The notes: a model not told the origin generated them from the letters alone. 50,320 nucleotides of DNA from Desulfobacteraceae bacterium (GCA_003599575.1 QZKV01000121.1:1-50320); one strand, 5' to 3'; positions 7,121 through 16,563 are shown, counted from the first letter of the stretch. A program made the numbers and translations.

Positions 7121-8778
7121 ATCACCTGCCGGATACCTGCGATCTGCTGATCATCGGCGGCGGCGTCACCGGCGCCGGCATTTTTCATGAAACCGCGCGC
7201 TTGGGCGTGCACGTCGTGCTGGTCGAACAGCACGATTTTGCCTGGGGCACCTCCAGCCGTTCGTCCAAGCTGATTCACGGCGGATTGCGCTACCTCAAAG
7301 AAGGCCATTTCTTGCTGACCTGGGACGCCGTCAAGGAACGCGAGCGGTTGCTGCGCGAGGCCCCCGGCCTGGTCACCCCGATCGCCTTTGTGGCGCCGAT
7401 TTACAAGGATCGCGCGCCCGGCCGCTGGATGTTGGAGGCAGGGCTTTCCATCTACGATCTGCTGGCCGCCAAGCGGCGCCATCGTTTTTTGAAACCGGAA
7501 GAGATCGTGGTACAGGTACCGTTTATCGAACGCCACAACCTGGTGGGCGGATATGAATTCTGGGATGCCCAGGTGGACGATGCCCGCCTCGTGTTGCGCT
7601 TGATCGCCGAAGGGCAGATGGCCGGCGGTAAGGCCCTCAACTACACCACGGCGCTTTCAGTGGATCGCGACCCGCGCGGCTGGGTCAGCGGAGTGACCCT
7701 GCAGGATGTCGAAACCGGGGAGGTCAGGAGCATCCGCACACCGGCCGTCATCAACGCCACGGGGTATTGGGCCGAGCGCCTTCATCCCCAAACCAACGCC
7801 AAACGGCACCTGCGGCCGCTGCGCGGCAGCCACCTGATTTTCCCCCGGGATGTCTTGCCGGTGCAATGCGCGGTCTCCTTTATGCATCCCCAGGACCAGC
7901 GGGCGGTCTTCGTGCTCCCCTGGGAGGGGGTGGTGCTGGTCGGCACCACCGATCTGGATCACCGTCCGGATCTGGTCACGGAGCCGACCATCACCGCCGA
8001 AGAGGCCGATTACCTGCTGGAGGGGGCGCGCGCGCTCTTTCCCTCGCTGGGGCTGTCCCTGAGCCAATGCACTGCCTGCCTGGCCGGGCTGCGTTCGGTG
8101 ATCAGCAGCAATGCAGACCTGGCACCTTCGGAAGAGTCCCGCGAACATGACATCTGGACCGACAACGGCATGGTGACCATAGCCGGCGGAAAGCTGACCA
8201 CCTACCGGCGCGTTGCCCTGGATGCTTTAAAAGCAGCGCAGCCATATCTGCCCGGACTCGAGCGGCTCTCGGCGGATGGTCCGGGATTTGAAGGCGCCGC
8301 TCCCCCGGCTGCGAGCAACGGGATCGATGCGTCCGTTTGGGAACGCCTGGTCGGCCGTTATGGACGGCGGGCTGGTGCCATTGTGGCCGGTGCGCACCCG
8401 GATGACTTACATTGCATTCCCGGGACCCGCACCATCTGGGCGGAGCTGCCCTATGCGGCCGGGCATGAATCGGTGCGCCACCTGGCGGACCTGCTGTTGC
8501 GCCGGGTGCGCATCGGTTTGTTGTTGCCCGAGGGCGGTCGGGCACAGCTGGCGCGCATCGAGCGTTTGTGCCGGCCGGTGCTGGGTTGGAGTCGGCGCCG
8601 CTGGCGCGAGGAAGTCAACTCCTATTTGTGCTACTGGCGTCACGCGCACGGATTCCCATGGCTGGCTCCACCGGAAAGCGTTCTCAAACGCATCCTGAAT
8701 GTCCTCCGGAAAAAACTGCGCTGGAAGAAAAAGATAAATTTCGGTGATGGAAGTAGAAATCTGGAAGCACAAAGTTGA
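7117..8778 (+). CDS. glpD: FAD-dependent glycerol-3-phosphate dehydrogenase
   Basis: A 553-residue GlpD/GlpA-family flavoprotein. It starts with the dinucleotide fold DLLIIGGGVTGAGIF, followed by the hallmark TSSRSSKLIHGGLRYL and, later, GHFLLTWDAVKERERLL, NATGYWAERL, LPWEGVVLVGTTDLDH and TIAGGKLTTYR. The C-terminal domain has the family's usual length. It would oxidise glycerol-3-phosphate to dihydroxyacetone phosphate at the membrane, passing electrons to quinone. The start follows TTGGAGGAAAA; an upstream ATG at 7093 lies before this ribosome site. The start codon overlaps the fadR stop (ATGA). Its product, dihydroxyacetone phosphate, is also the backbone used by the divergent ADPS-like enzyme after acylation. 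Confidence 0.9.
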   Translation: MNHLPDTCDLLIIGGGVTGAGIFHETARLGVHVVLVEQHDFAWGTSSRSSKLIHGGLRYLKEGHFLLTWDAVKERERLLREAPGLVTPIAFVAPIYKDRAPGRWMLEAGLSIYDLLAAKRRHRFLKPEEIVVQVPFIERHNLVGGYEFWDAQVDDARLVLRLIAEGQMAGGKALNYTTALSVDRDPRGWVSGVTLQDVETGEVRSIRTPAVINATGYWAERLHPQTNAKRHLRPLRGSHLIFPRDVLPVQCAVSFMHPQDQRAVFVLPWEGVVLVGTTDLDHRPDLVTEPTITAEEADYLLEGARALFPSLGLSLSQCTACLAGLRSVISSNADLAPSEESREHDIWTDNGMVTIAGGKLTTYRRVALDALKAAQPYLPGLERLSADGPGFEGAAPPAASNGIDASVWERLVGRYGRRAGAIVAGAHPDDLHCIPGTRTIWAELPYAAGHESVRHLADLLLRRVRIGLLLPEGGRAQLARIERLCRPVLGWSRRRWREEVNSYLCYWRHAHGFPWLAPPESVLKRILNVLRKKLRWKKKINFGDGSRNLEAQS

Positions 8779-8861
8779 GGCATTCTTCATCTGACTAAAG
8801 CTTCATTGCTTTTCCAAAATCAGCGCACTTAACTCTCAAACACCACCCGCACTGAACTCAT

Positions 8862-10433
8862 ATGCCCCATCGCGATCGCATTCTGGCCATCGACAACGGA
8901 ACGCAGAGCCTCAAAGCCATGATTTTCGATCTGAACGGCCATCTGCACGCCAAGGCCCAGGTGGCCTTCAGGCCCTATGTTTCCCCTCAGCCCGGCTGGG
9001 CCGAACAAGATCCCGAGCTGTTCTGGCAGGCCCTTTGCGAAGCCTGCCGGCGGCTGCGCGAGGACCCGGCGGTTTCCATGGCATCGCTGGCCGGCATGGC
9101 GCTGACCACCCAGCGCGCCACCGTGGTCAATGTGGGGGCCGACGGCCGCCCTTTGCGCCCGGCCATCATCTGGCTGGATCAGCGCAAGACGCGCGGTCTG
9201 CCGCCGCTGAGCGGTCCGTGGGGGTGGATTTTCCGCCTGGCCGGTTTGAACGGGACCATCAACTTCATCCGGTCCGAGGCCGAAGCCAATTGGCTGGCCC
9301 GGCATGACGCCGACGTATGGGGACGCACCCACAAATACCTGCTGCTGTCCGGGTATCTCACCTATCGGCTCACCGGCCGGTTTGTCGATTCGGTGGGTTG
9401 TCAGGTGGGCTATATCCCTTTTGATTACAAGCGGCTGCGCTGGTCCCGTTCATGGGACTGGCATTGGCGCTGCCTGCCGGTCACCCGGGCCATGCTGCCG
9501 GATCTGGTGTCGCCCGGCGCAGCACTGGGTCGGATCAGCCAGCGGGCGGCCGAACAGACCGGTCTGCCGCAGGGGCTGCCGGTGATCGCCGCGGCGGCCG
9601 ACAAGGCTTGCGAAGTGATCGGGTCGGGAGCCCTGGCCGGCCATATCGGCTGTCTGAGTTACGGGACCACGGCCACGATCAACGTGACCCACCAGCGCTA
9701 TGTGGAGCCGATCAAGCTGTTGCCCGCGTACCCGGCGGCCGTGGCCGGTCATTACAACGTCGAAGTGGAAGTGTACCGGGGTTACTGGATGGTGGAGTGG
9801 TTCAAGGAGCAGTTCGGGTATCTGGAGCAGCAGGAAGCACTGCGCCAGGGGGTCACGGCCGAAGTTCTGTTCGAACGGCTGCTCGAACAGGTGCCGCCCG
9901 GGGCCATGGGGTTGATGCTGCAGCCCTACTGGAGTCCGGGACTCAAACTTCCCGGACCGGAAGCCAAGGGGGCCGTAATCGGTTTTGGGGATGTGCACAC
10001 CCGCGCGCATTTGTACCGCGCCATGCTGGAGGGACTGGCCTATGCCCTGCGCGAGGGCCGGGAGCGCCTGGAACGGCGCACCCGCACCCCGATCACATCG
10101 CTGCGGGTGTCCGGCGGCGGATCGCAAAGCGACCGTGCATTGCAGTTGACCGCCGATATCTTCGGCCTCCCGACCGCCCGGCCGCACCTGTATGAAACAG
10201 CCGCTTTGGGTGCGGCCATAGACGCCGCCGTGGGCCTGGGATTGTACTCCGATTTTGCTTCGGCCGTGCAGGCCATGACCCATACCGGCCGGTTGTTCGA
10301 ACCTGATCCGGTGAGCCACCACCAGTACGAGCGGCTGTACCAAGAGGTGTACAAGAAGATGTACAAGCGTCTCAGGCCGCTCTACGAGAAGATCCGCGAA
10401 ATCACCGGCTATCCACAGACCGAAGGCTTGTAA
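8862..10433 (+). CDS. FGGY-family carbohydrate (glycerol-like) kinase
   Basis: A 523-residue sugar kinase. The N-terminal phosphate-binding loop is [17 protein letters not shown] and the catalytic Asp region is IIWLDQR, as in glycerol and xylulose kinases. The C-terminal nucleotide domain holds [20 protein letters not shown] and [12 protein letters not shown], the FGGY signature-2 region. Middle segments such as [15 protein letters not shown] differ from classical GlpK, so the substrate is open: glycerol, dihydroxyacetone or an alkylglycerol would each fit the neighbours. It follows glpD by 83 bases on the same strand. The ATG at 8862 has no strong ribosome site, so the start is the least certain part. 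Confidence 0.82.
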   Translation: MPHRDRILAIDNGTQSLKAMIFDLNGHLHAKAQVAFRPYVSPQPGWAEQDPELFWQALCEACRRLREDPAVSMASLAGMALTTQRATVVNVGADGRPLRPAIIWLDQRKTRGLPPLSGPWGWIFRLAGLNGTINFIRSEAEANWLARHDADVWGRTHKYLLLSGYLTYRLTGRFVDSVGCQVGYIPFDYKRLRWSRSWDWHWRCLPVTRAMLPDLVSPGAALGRISQRAAEQTGLPQGLPVIAAAADKACEVIGSGALAGHIGCLSYGTTATINVTHQRYVEPIKLLPAYPAAVAGHYNVEVEVYRGYWMVEWFKEQFGYLEQQEALRQGVTAEVLFERLLEQVPPGAMGLMLQPYWSPGLKLPGPEAKGAVIGFGDVHTRAHLYRAMLEGLAYALREGRERLERRTRTPITSLRVSGGGSQSDRALQLTADIFGLPTARPHLYETAALGAAIDAAVGLGLYSDFASAVQAMTHTGRLFEPDPVSHHQYERLYQEVYKKMYKRLRPLYEKIREITGYPQTEGL

Positions 10434-10492
10434 CCGCAAATTTATCCGCAAAATCACAGATAAGTCCAAAATGCGATTTCAGGCGCGTGCAT

Positions 10493-10528
10493 GAGAAATC
10501 CTTCCAAATGGATCTGGTTTCATTTCTC
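10493..10528 (+). promoter_or_regulatory. Inverted repeat with FadR-like half site
   Basis: GAGAAAT (10493-10499) and ATTTCTC (10522-10528) can pair across 22 bases. Inside, ATCTGGT at 10512-10518 equals the left half of the FadR operator at 6344. The right half is not conserved, so this may be chance. Confidence 0.25.
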
Positions 10529-10639
10529 ACTGATGGATGAATGCCGATCGACTCGCGGATTTCCCAAGAAGCATTATCTTGCATTCGCATCAACGACGAG
10601 GGAAATCCCGGCAACCGAAATTGTGAAAGGAACGCCCTT

Positions 10640-12139
10640 ATGGGTCCTGAAGCAGATGAATTCGACCTGTGCATTGTCGGCGCCGGCCCCGGTGGATTCG
10701 CCGGGGCCATGCGGGCCATCGATGCCGGCCGCAAGGTCTGCCTGATTGAGGGTGATGAAATCGGCGGTACGGGCGTTAAATGGGGCGCCCTGGCTTCCAA
10801 GACCATGTGGGAGCTGGCCAAGGATTATGCCGTGGCCTCCAAAACGGACCGCGGCTACCGCTGCTCCGGTCTGAAGGTTGATTATCAGGCCGTGCGCGAG
10901 ACGGTCATTCAGGCCGTGAAAGAAAAGCAGTACCAGTTGTTATCGCAACTTTCGACCTTTGCGCAAGGTCGCTGGAATGGTCCCGGCAGTGTCACCTATT
11001 TAAGAGGCTGGGCCGGCTTCATCGATAGCGGTCATGTGATTGTGGACCTGCCAGGCGGCGGCAGCAAGAAAATCGCCGCCGCTCATTTTCTTCTTTGCAC
11101 GGGTTCCAAGCCGCGCCATTTTGCCCATGTGCCGGTCGATCAGGAGCGTATCCTGGACTCCGATGGCGTCCTGGGGCTCAGGCACTTTCCAAAGCGCTTG
11201 ATGATCGTCGGCGCCGGCGTTACCGGGTGCGAGTACGCCACAATCTTCTCCAATTTCGGCCAAACGCAGGTCTTGCTGGTCGATCATCAACCCAAGGTGA
11301 TTCCCTACGAGGATGACGACGTCAGTGACTTTGTCAGCCGTAACCTGGAGTTAAAGGGAGTCAAAATCTTCCACTCGACCCACCTGCGCGAGATTGTGCC
11401 CAAACCGAATCATCTGGAGGTCACTCTGGATTTTGATGACGGACACGCCTCGGTGATGGAAGTGGAAACGGTATTGATCTCTATCGGCCGGGAGCCCAAC
11501 ATCGGGCGCTTGAACCTGGCCGCGGCCGGTATCACGCCCGATTCGGGCGGTTACCTGGATGCGGATCAGGACTGTCGCGTGCGGGGCACCATCTATGCCG
11601 CCGGTGATGTGACCCACCGGCCGGCCTTGGTCAATATGGCGGTCATGGAGAGCCGCCATGCCGTCAAACACATGTTCAACTTGCCGACCCTGCCCCTGCA
11701 TTTTCCCAACATGTCCACCGTGATGTTCTTCTATCCGGCCGTCGCCGCCGTGGGTTTGAGTGAAAAAGAATGCCGCAGGAACAACATCGCCTATCGTGTC
11801 GCCTCGTACGCCAACGCCTTGCTGCCGCGTGCAATTGCCATGCGGGCCGGCAGCGGGTTTGTCAAAATCATTGTCAGCGATGATGCCACCCAAAAAATTC
11901 TGGGCATGCGCGCGGCCGGTCCGCAAGTTTCCAACACGATCATGTCGATCGCCCTGCTCATCGATCAGGAAAAAAACGCCCTGGAAGTGCTCAGAACCAT
12001 GTTTCCCCACCCCACCATGTCCGAAGCCATCCAGGAGTGCCTGCGCATGCTGGTGAACAAATCGATCTACAAACCCGAAGCCTTTCCCGACCTGCTGAGC
12101 ATCCGCCGCTGGCGGCCGGAGACGGGCTTTATACGGTAA
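10640..12139 (+). CDS. Dihydrolipoamide-dehydrogenase-fold flavoprotein lacking the redox disulfide
   Basis: A 499-residue class I pyridine-nucleotide-disulfide oxidoreductase: FAD loop LCIVGAGPGGFAGA near residue 10, NAD loop MIVGAGVTGCEYA near 187, TIYAAGDVTHRPALVNMA, and the C-terminal interface with MFPHPTMSEAI, which keeps the His-Pro-Thr and Glu of the catalytic dyad. The active-site stretch, normally GGTC-x4-C, reads GGTGVKWGALASK at 42-54, so Gly45 and Ala50 replace both cysteines. Thiol chemistry is therefore impossible; a transhydrogenase (SthA-like) or quinone/electron-transfer role is possible. Start chosen at 10640 after AAAGGA, where homology begins, rather than further upstream. 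It may close the fadR-glpD-kinase operon. Confidence 0.85.
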   Translation: MGPEADEFDLCIVGAGPGGFAGAMRAIDAGRKVCLIEGDEIGGTGVKWGALASKTMWELAKDYAVASKTDRGYRCSGLKVDYQAVRETVIQAVKEKQYQLLSQLSTFAQGRWNGPGSVTYLRGWAGFIDSGHVIVDLPGGGSKKIAAAHFLLCTGSKPRHFAHVPVDQERILDSDGVLGLRHFPKRLMIVGAGVTGCEYATIFSNFGQTQVLLVDHQPKVIPYEDDDVSDFVSRNLELKGVKIFHSTHLREIVPKPNHLEVTLDFDDGHASVMEVETVLISIGREPNIGRLNLAAAGITPDSGGYLDADQDCRVRGTIYAAGDVTHRPALVNMAVMESRHAVKHMFNLPTLPLHFPNMSTVMFFYPAVAAVGLSEKECRRNNIAYRVASYANALLPRAIAMRAGSGFVKIIVSDDATQKILGMRAAGPQVSNTIMSIALLIDQEKNALEVLRTMFPHPTMSEAIQECLRMLVNKSIYKPEAFPDLLSIRRWRPETGFIR

Positions 12140-12189
12140 CCCGGCATGTTTGCCGGTTCATCGTATCTAGACCGTTACGGTACCCAATT

Positions 12190-13557
12190 TTAGCGGCTCT
12201 GGCCGCAGGAAGTGCTGGTCGTCGGCACCGGCAGATCCCGTCCTTTGAACCTGTTCAGGAGCACGCGCAGCACAACCGTTGAGGCCAGATTCCCCAGACT
12301 CAAACCGGCCGCACCGATCAGATGGCCGGGCGCACCGGCCCAGAGCGTGAGGGCGGCGGTGATCAGGACCATGCCCAGAAACGCGGCTTGACCGGCGATG
12401 ACGGTGGTCGTCTTGCGCGCCAGCCCGGCCAGTCCTTCGCCCTGGGCCCGCAGCGCGACGCACAGCGGGAAGAGCACCAGACCGGCGGCGGTCAGGCGCA
12501 CGATGGGCAAATCGGCCGCGGCCAGATTCTGCAGGCGCACATAGTAAAACTCGGCCAATCCGGGCAATGTAAACAGCAGGGGCAACAGTCCCAGGACGGT
12601 TCCGCAGGCAAGCGCGAATTTAAGCGTGCGCCTGCCGGCTTTATGGGAATGGAAAGTGAGCACCACCTCCTGCAGGCGCGTCGCTCCGAAGGCGGCGGGC
12701 GTGGACAGCCCCAGGGCCAGGTAATAGGCCGGCAGCATGCGTTCCGGCTGCGCGGCACGCGCAATGAAGGCCCCCAGCAATATGGCCGTGATGGACAACA
12801 GGTAACCGCTGGCCGAAAGGGGCAGACTGAACGCCAGCAACTCTTTCTTGCTGGGCGGCGGCATGCCTGAAGGTTCGAGCGCCGATATGAACGGAACGGC
12901 CAGCAGGGCCGAGGCCAGCACCTCCAAGGCTACGGGTATCGAGAGGCACACCACGGCCCAAATCGGTCCCACCGCACCCATATAGCAAAACAGCGGGGCC
13001 AGCAGGGCGGTAATGGCGATGCGCATCAGAGTGGCCATGCTGGCCCTGCCCGACGCCAGCCCGTTGTACATGCTGACCTGGTAGGGAATGCGCGTGAAAA
13101 ACAAAAACTGCAAGGGCGCACTGGCCAGCAAGGTGAGATGGGCCGGCCGCGCAATGGAAGGCGGAAGCCCGATCCACTGTTCAAAAAGCAGCTTTGCCGC
13201 CGCGGGAATACAAAAAAGCACCTGGATCAGCACCGCCGACGCCGCCAGCCACAGCGTCAGAGAGCGCAATTGCGCAAATCCCTCGCGATTCCTGCCGAAC
13301 ACCATGCCGGTGGTGACCAGCCCGAACCCCAGTGTACCCAGCAAGAACATCACCGTATTGGACTGGGCCAGCCCCGCCACATTCAAGGGGCCGCCATCAC
13401 CGCGCGCCGCCACCATGGCCACCAGCGGATAGGTCAGCCCCTGCGAAGCGGACTGAAGGGCCAAGGGCACGAAAAAACGCGCCAGCGTCGCATACGATGG
13501 ATTCCCGGTTTGTGGCGTCATGGGTGCGGGTCGGTTTCGGTCAGTGGATGCATACAT
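12190..13557 (-). CDS. MATE-like polytopic membrane transporter
   Basis: About 455 residues with roughly twelve hydrophobic segments, for example PLALQSASQGLTYPLVAMVA, LLGTLGFGLVTTGMVFG and AAFLGMVLITAALTLWAGA. Segment spacing and two-half layout resemble MATE exporters or polysaccharide flippases (MOP superfamily), but I see no diagnostic motif, so substrate and direction are unknown. The C terminus is a short basic, Thr/Ser-rich tail. The frame is open to 13668, but the region before 13557 looks non-coding; 13557 and 13521 are the likeliest ATGs and neither has a clear ribosome site. It is convergent with the upstream flavoprotein gene, 50 bases away, and divergent from hisI. Confidence 0.6.
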   Translation of the reverse strand: MYASTDRNRPAPMTPQTGNPSYATLARFFVPLALQSASQGLTYPLVAMVAARGDGGPLNVAGLAQSNTVMFLLGTLGFGLVTTGMVFGRNREGFAQLRSLTLWLAASAVLIQVLFCIPAAAKLLFEQWIGLPPSIARPAHLTLLASAPLQFLFFTRIPYQVSMYNGLASGRASMATLMRIAITALLAPLFCYMGAVGPIWAVVCLSIPVALEVLASALLAVPFISALEPSGMPPPSKKELLAFSLPLSASGYLLSITAILLGAFIARAAQPERMLPAYYLALGLSTPAAFGATRLQEVVLTFHSHKAGRRTLKFALACGTVLGLLPLLFTLPGLAEFYYVRLQNLAAADLPIVRLTAAGLVLFPLCVALRAQGEGLAGLARKTTTVIAGQAAFLGMVLITAALTLWAGAPGHLIGAAGLSLGNLASTVVLRVLLNRFKGRDLPVPTTSTSCGQSR

Positions 13558-13737
13558 AAATCCGGGATTGGAAAATGGCTCAAGCGAGATCCTATAGCAG
13601 TATGCTCGGGGAGTTAAAAGGGGTAACCGTTGTCTGTGGAAAATAGAGTTGACTTCACCAGCAATCATCGATAGTCAGGTTGACTTCTCGCAAAGGTTGC
13701 CCAACGCCCGCGGCTACCGTGCTATCAGGAGCATGCA

Positions 13738-14118
13738 ATGAAGGCGAAACTTGATTTCGACAAACTCAACGGGTTGATCCCGGCGGTGGTTCAGGATAAT
13801 GCCAGTGGTGAGGTGCTCATGGTCGGGTTCATGAATCCCGAGGCATGGGAAACGACCTTGCGTACCGGTAAAGCTACTTTTTACAGCCGTACCCGGCAAA
13901 CACTCTGGACCAAGGGATCGACCTCCGGCCACGTTCAACTGGTGAAAGAAATCCGCATCGATTGTGATGACGATACAGTGGTGTTGAAGGTTGAACAGGT
14001 CGGCGGGGCCGCATGTCATACCGGTCACCGGAGCTGTTTTTTTAAGCGCATGGGCAAGGATCGAAGCGTCGAGGTGGTCGGAGAGCCGGTCTTCGATCCC
14101 AAGGAGGTATATAAATAA
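13738..14118 (+). CDS. hisI: Phosphoribosyl-AMP cyclohydrolase
   Basis: A 126-residue HisI with all signature elements: [15 protein letters not shown], the [15 protein letters not shown](E)TSGH region, the Asp-rich [13 protein letters not shown] that binds Mg/Zn, and [13 protein letters not shown] with the zinc cysteines. It opens the ring of phosphoribosyl-AMP in step three of histidine synthesis. The length is that of the stand-alone bacterial enzyme, not fused to HisE. Start after CAGGAGC. Its stop overlaps the first base of the hisG start, and the hisG ribosome site lies within it. Confidence 0.95.
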   Translation: MKAKLDFDKLNGLIPAVVQDNASGEVLMVGFMNPEAWETTLRTGKATFYSRTRQTLWTKGSTSGHVQLVKEIRIDCDDDTVVLKVEQVGGAACHTGHRSCFFKRMGKDRSVEVVGEPVFDPKEVYK

Positions 14119-14993
14119 TGGCCTTACCTTTAAAGCTGGGTATTCCCAAGGGCAGCCTTCAGAACGCCACCATCGCCTTGTTCAAGCGGTCCGGCTGGAA
14201 CATCGATGTCAACGGGCGCAGCTATTTCCCGGAAATCGACGACGACACCATCGAATGCGCCATCTGCCGGGCCCAGGAGATGTCGCGCTATGTGGAAAAC
14301 GGGACCCTGGATGCCGGTTTGACCGGCAAGGACTGGATCGCCGAAAACAGCTCCAATGTGCATGTCGTGGATGACCTGATTTATTCCAAGGTCAGTTCGC
14401 GGCCGGCGCGCTGGGTCCTGGCCGTGCCTTTTGATTCGGCCATCCAGAAATTGGAAGATTTGAAGGGCAAAAAAATTGCCACCGAGCTGGTCGCCTACAC
14501 CACGCGGTTTTTTGCCGAACGCCACATCGATGTGGCCGTGGAATTTTCCTGGGGGGCCACCGAAGCCAAAGTGGTCTCCGGATTGGCCGATGCCATTGTG
14601 GAGGTGACCGAAACAGGAAGCACCATCAAGGCGCATGGCCTGCGCATCATCTATGACCTGATGCACACCAACACCCAATTGATCGCCAATCATGAGTCCT
14701 GGAAGGATCCGGCCAAACGGGAGAAAATCTTGCAGATCGGTTTGCTGCTGCAAGGCGCTTTGCGGGGTGAAAAGCTGGTCGGGCTTAAAATGAACGTTTC
14801 CACGGACAACCTGGAAGGGGTCATAGAACTGCTGCCCAGCCTGAATGCGCCGACCGTATCGCCGCTGTACCAGTCGGAGTGGTTTGCCGTGGAGAGCGTG
14901 GTCAACACCCACGTCGTGCGCGAACTGATTCCACGGCTGCTCAAAGCCGGAGCCGAAGGGATCATTGAGTACCCCCTGAACAAGGTTGTTTAA
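14118..14993 (+). CDS. hisG: ATP phosphoribosyltransferase (long form)
   Basis: 291 residues, matching long-form HisG with a C-terminal ACT-like regulatory domain that senses histidine. The catalytic half begins [18 protein letters not shown] and contains the PRPP-binding [18 protein letters not shown] (about 155-172). The regulatory part is about 215-291. It catalyses the first step of histidine synthesis, condensing ATP and PRPP. Preceded by AAGGAGGT (14101-14108) inside hisI; hisI TAA and hisG ATG share one base, so the two are translationally coupled. Confidence 0.95.
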   Translation: MALPLKLGIPKGSLQNATIALFKRSGWNIDVNGRSYFPEIDDDTIECAICRAQEMSRYVENGTLDAGLTGKDWIAENSSNVHVVDDLIYSKVSSRPARWVLAVPFDSAIQKLEDLKGKKIATELVAYTTRFFAERHIDVAVEFSWGATEAKVVSGLADAIVEVTETGSTIKAHGLRIIYDLMHTNTQLIANHESWKDPAKREKILQIGLLLQGALRGEKLVGLKMNVSTDNLEGVIELLPSLNAPTVSPLYQSEWFAVESVVNTHVVRELIPRLLKAGAEGIIEYPLNKVV

Positions 14994-14999
14994 ACCAAA

Positions 15000-16193
15000 T
15001 TGAAGTTTGAAATTTCCAATTTGAAATCGACCGGGATCGCCGCCAGTCGGGCCGAGCGGATGACCTCCTTCATCGTCATGGATGTCCTGGAAAAGGCCTG
15101 TGAGATGGAGGCTCGCGGCATCGATATCGTTCATTTGGAAGTGGGCGAGCCCGATTTCGACGCCCCGGCCTGTGTGACCGAGGCCGTTACACAAGCGCTC
15201 AAAGATGGATTTACCCATTATACCCACAGCCTGGGCATCATAGAACTGCGTGAGGCGATCAGCGCCCATTATCTGGAAAAATACAATGTGCCGGTGGACC
15301 CGGACCGGATCGTCGTCACCTCCGGCAGTTCGCCGGCCATTTTCATGGCCTGCGCCGCTTTGCTGGAAGCGGGCGACGAGGTCATTTGCTCCGATCCCCA
15401 TTACGCCTGCTATCCCAATTTCATTCAATTCGTCCAGGGGCGCTGTGTGAGGGTGCCGGTCAGTGAAGCGGACGGGTTTCAATACCGTCCCGAAGCGATC
15501 GCCGCCTGCCTCACCCAACGGACCAAGGCGGTCTTTATCAACTCACCCGCCAATCCCACCGGGACCCTGTTGTCCGCCGAGCGCATGCAGGCCATTGCGG
15601 AAATGGGACCAATCGTTGTTTCAGATGAGATCTATCATGGTTTGGTTTACGAAGGCCGGGCCCATTCGATACTGGAATTCACCGACCGGGCTTTCGTAGT
15701 CAACGGTTTTTCCAAGCTGTTTGCCATGACCGGCCTGCGCCTGGGCTACTTGATCGCGCCCCAGGCCTTCATCCGCCCGATTCAAAAGTTGCAGCAGAAT
15801 TTTTTCATTTCCGCCAATGCAGCGGTTCAGAGGGCCGGCATTGCGGCGCTCACGCAGGCTCAAGCCGATGTGGCGCGCATGACCCGAATTTACGACCAGC
15901 GCCGGCGCTTCATGATCCAAGGCTTGCGCAAGATCGGCTTCAATATCGTTGTCGAACCCACGGGCGCCTTCTATGTTTTTGTCAATGCCAGGCACCTGTC
16001 GCACGATTCCTATGCCTTGGCTTTTGACATCCTGGAGAAGGCCCGCCTCGGCGTCTCACCGGGCATCGATTTCGGGCCCAATGGTGAAGGCTACCTGCGT
16101 TTTTCCTACGCCAATTCCCTGGAAAATATCAATGAAGGGCTGAACCGGCTGGAAGCCTACGTGCAGAGCGTACAGGCTCAAGGCAGGCGGTAG
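15000..16193 (+). CDS. PLP-dependent class I/II aminotransferase
   Basis: A 397-residue fold-type I aminotransferase. Visible are HLEVGEPDFDAP, the substrate loop FTHYTHSLGIIELREA, SPANPTGTLL with the conserved Asn, VSDEIYHGLVY, the PLP lysine in VNGFSKLFAMTGLRLGYL and the C-terminal Arg in YLRFSYANS. It is closest to the aspartate/alanine-type group; next to hisIG it might act in histidinol-phosphate transamination, but that is inference and it is not a clear HisC. The first ten residues, MKFEISNLKS, are encoded by a dispersed AT-rich repeat; normal homology begins at IAASRAERM, so repeat insertion has replaced the original start. No good ribosome site is visible. Confidence 0.85.
   Translation: MKFEISNLKSTGIAASRAERMTSFIVMDVLEKACEMEARGIDIVHLEVGEPDFDAPACVTEAVTQALKDGFTHYTHSLGIIELREAISAHYLEKYNVPVDPDRIVVTSGSSPAIFMACAALLEAGDEVICSDPHYACYPNFIQFVQGRCVRVPVSEADGFQYRPEAIAACLTQRTKAVFINSPANPTGTLLSAERMQAIAEMGPIVVSDEIYHGLVYEGRAHSILEFTDRAFVVNGFSKLFAMTGLRLGYLIAPQAFIRPIQKLQQNFFISANAAVQRAGIAALTQAQADVARMTRIYDQRRRFMIQGLRKIGFNIVVEPTGAFYVFVNARHLSHDSYALAFDILEKARLGVSPGIDFGPNGEGYLRFSYANSLENINEGLNRLEAYVQSVQAQGRR
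15001..15024. repeat. TTTGAAATTT repeat, copy 2, overlapping the aminotransferase start
   Basis: GAAGTTTGAAATTTCCAATT followed by TGAAA is the same repeat unit as at 3139 and 17915. Here it overlaps the start of a coding region and encodes the first nine or ten residues. Confidence 0.6.
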
Positions 16194-16300
16194 GTTTCGC
16201 CGGCCATCTTCCTTTGAAATCCACCCCTGCGGGGTCACTCCAGCAGTTTTCGGTGTACGGCATTCAGTTGCGATACCCTTCCAGGGAGCTGTCTCCCTTG

Positions 16301-16395
16301 TCGTACGCGTACTCGTTCTCGTACCCGACCGAAATGGTGAATTCGCGAAAGCAGTTGATTCCTGTCCGAGTACGAGGACGCTTACGATTACGATG
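16301..16395. repeat. Imperfect inverted repeat of TCGTAC units
   Basis: The left arm (16301-16328, TCGTACGCGTACTCG...) is complementary, with a short gap, to the right arm (16364-16395, GTCCGAGTACGAGG...). The centre is A/T-richer. It lies in the 370-base gap between the aminotransferase and the sigma-54 activator. No coding capacity is credible. Confidence 0.5.
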
Positions 16396-16408
16396 AGCAC
16401 GGTGCTGA

Positions 16409-16468
16409 ACGGCGCATGGGAAAAGCTTATGAATCTCATTCAGCCAGAATCGCTGACCCATGCGCCGT
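16409..16468. repeat. Perfect 12-base inverted repeat
   Basis: ACGGCGCATGGG (16409-16420) and CCCATGCGCCGT (16457-16468) are exact reverse complements separated by 36 bases. Lacking a T tract, this is not a standard terminator. It directly follows the TCGTAC inverted repeat. Confidence 0.7.
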
Positions 16469-16472
16469 CCGG

Positions 16473-16499
16473 TTGACTTTGGGGAAGCATTCATATAGG
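16473..16499 (+). promoter_or_regulatory. Possible promoter of the PAS/sigma-54 activator gene
   Basis: TTGACT (16473-16478) and TATAGG (16494-16499) with a short 15-base spacer lie 65 bases before the start codon. Spacing is sub-optimal, so this is tentative. Confidence 0.3.
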
Positions 16500-16563
16500 T
16501 TTTCAACCTCGATGCACCTTTTCGCCGATGTAACCACCGACCTGCCGAATGCGGTGATACCCG

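Noticed and set aside
16264..16506. Minus-strand 80-codon frame in the gap before the sigma-54 activator
   Set aside because: Its Arg/Thr- and Glu/Tyr-alternating text is the translation of inverted TCGTAC repeats, not a protein family.
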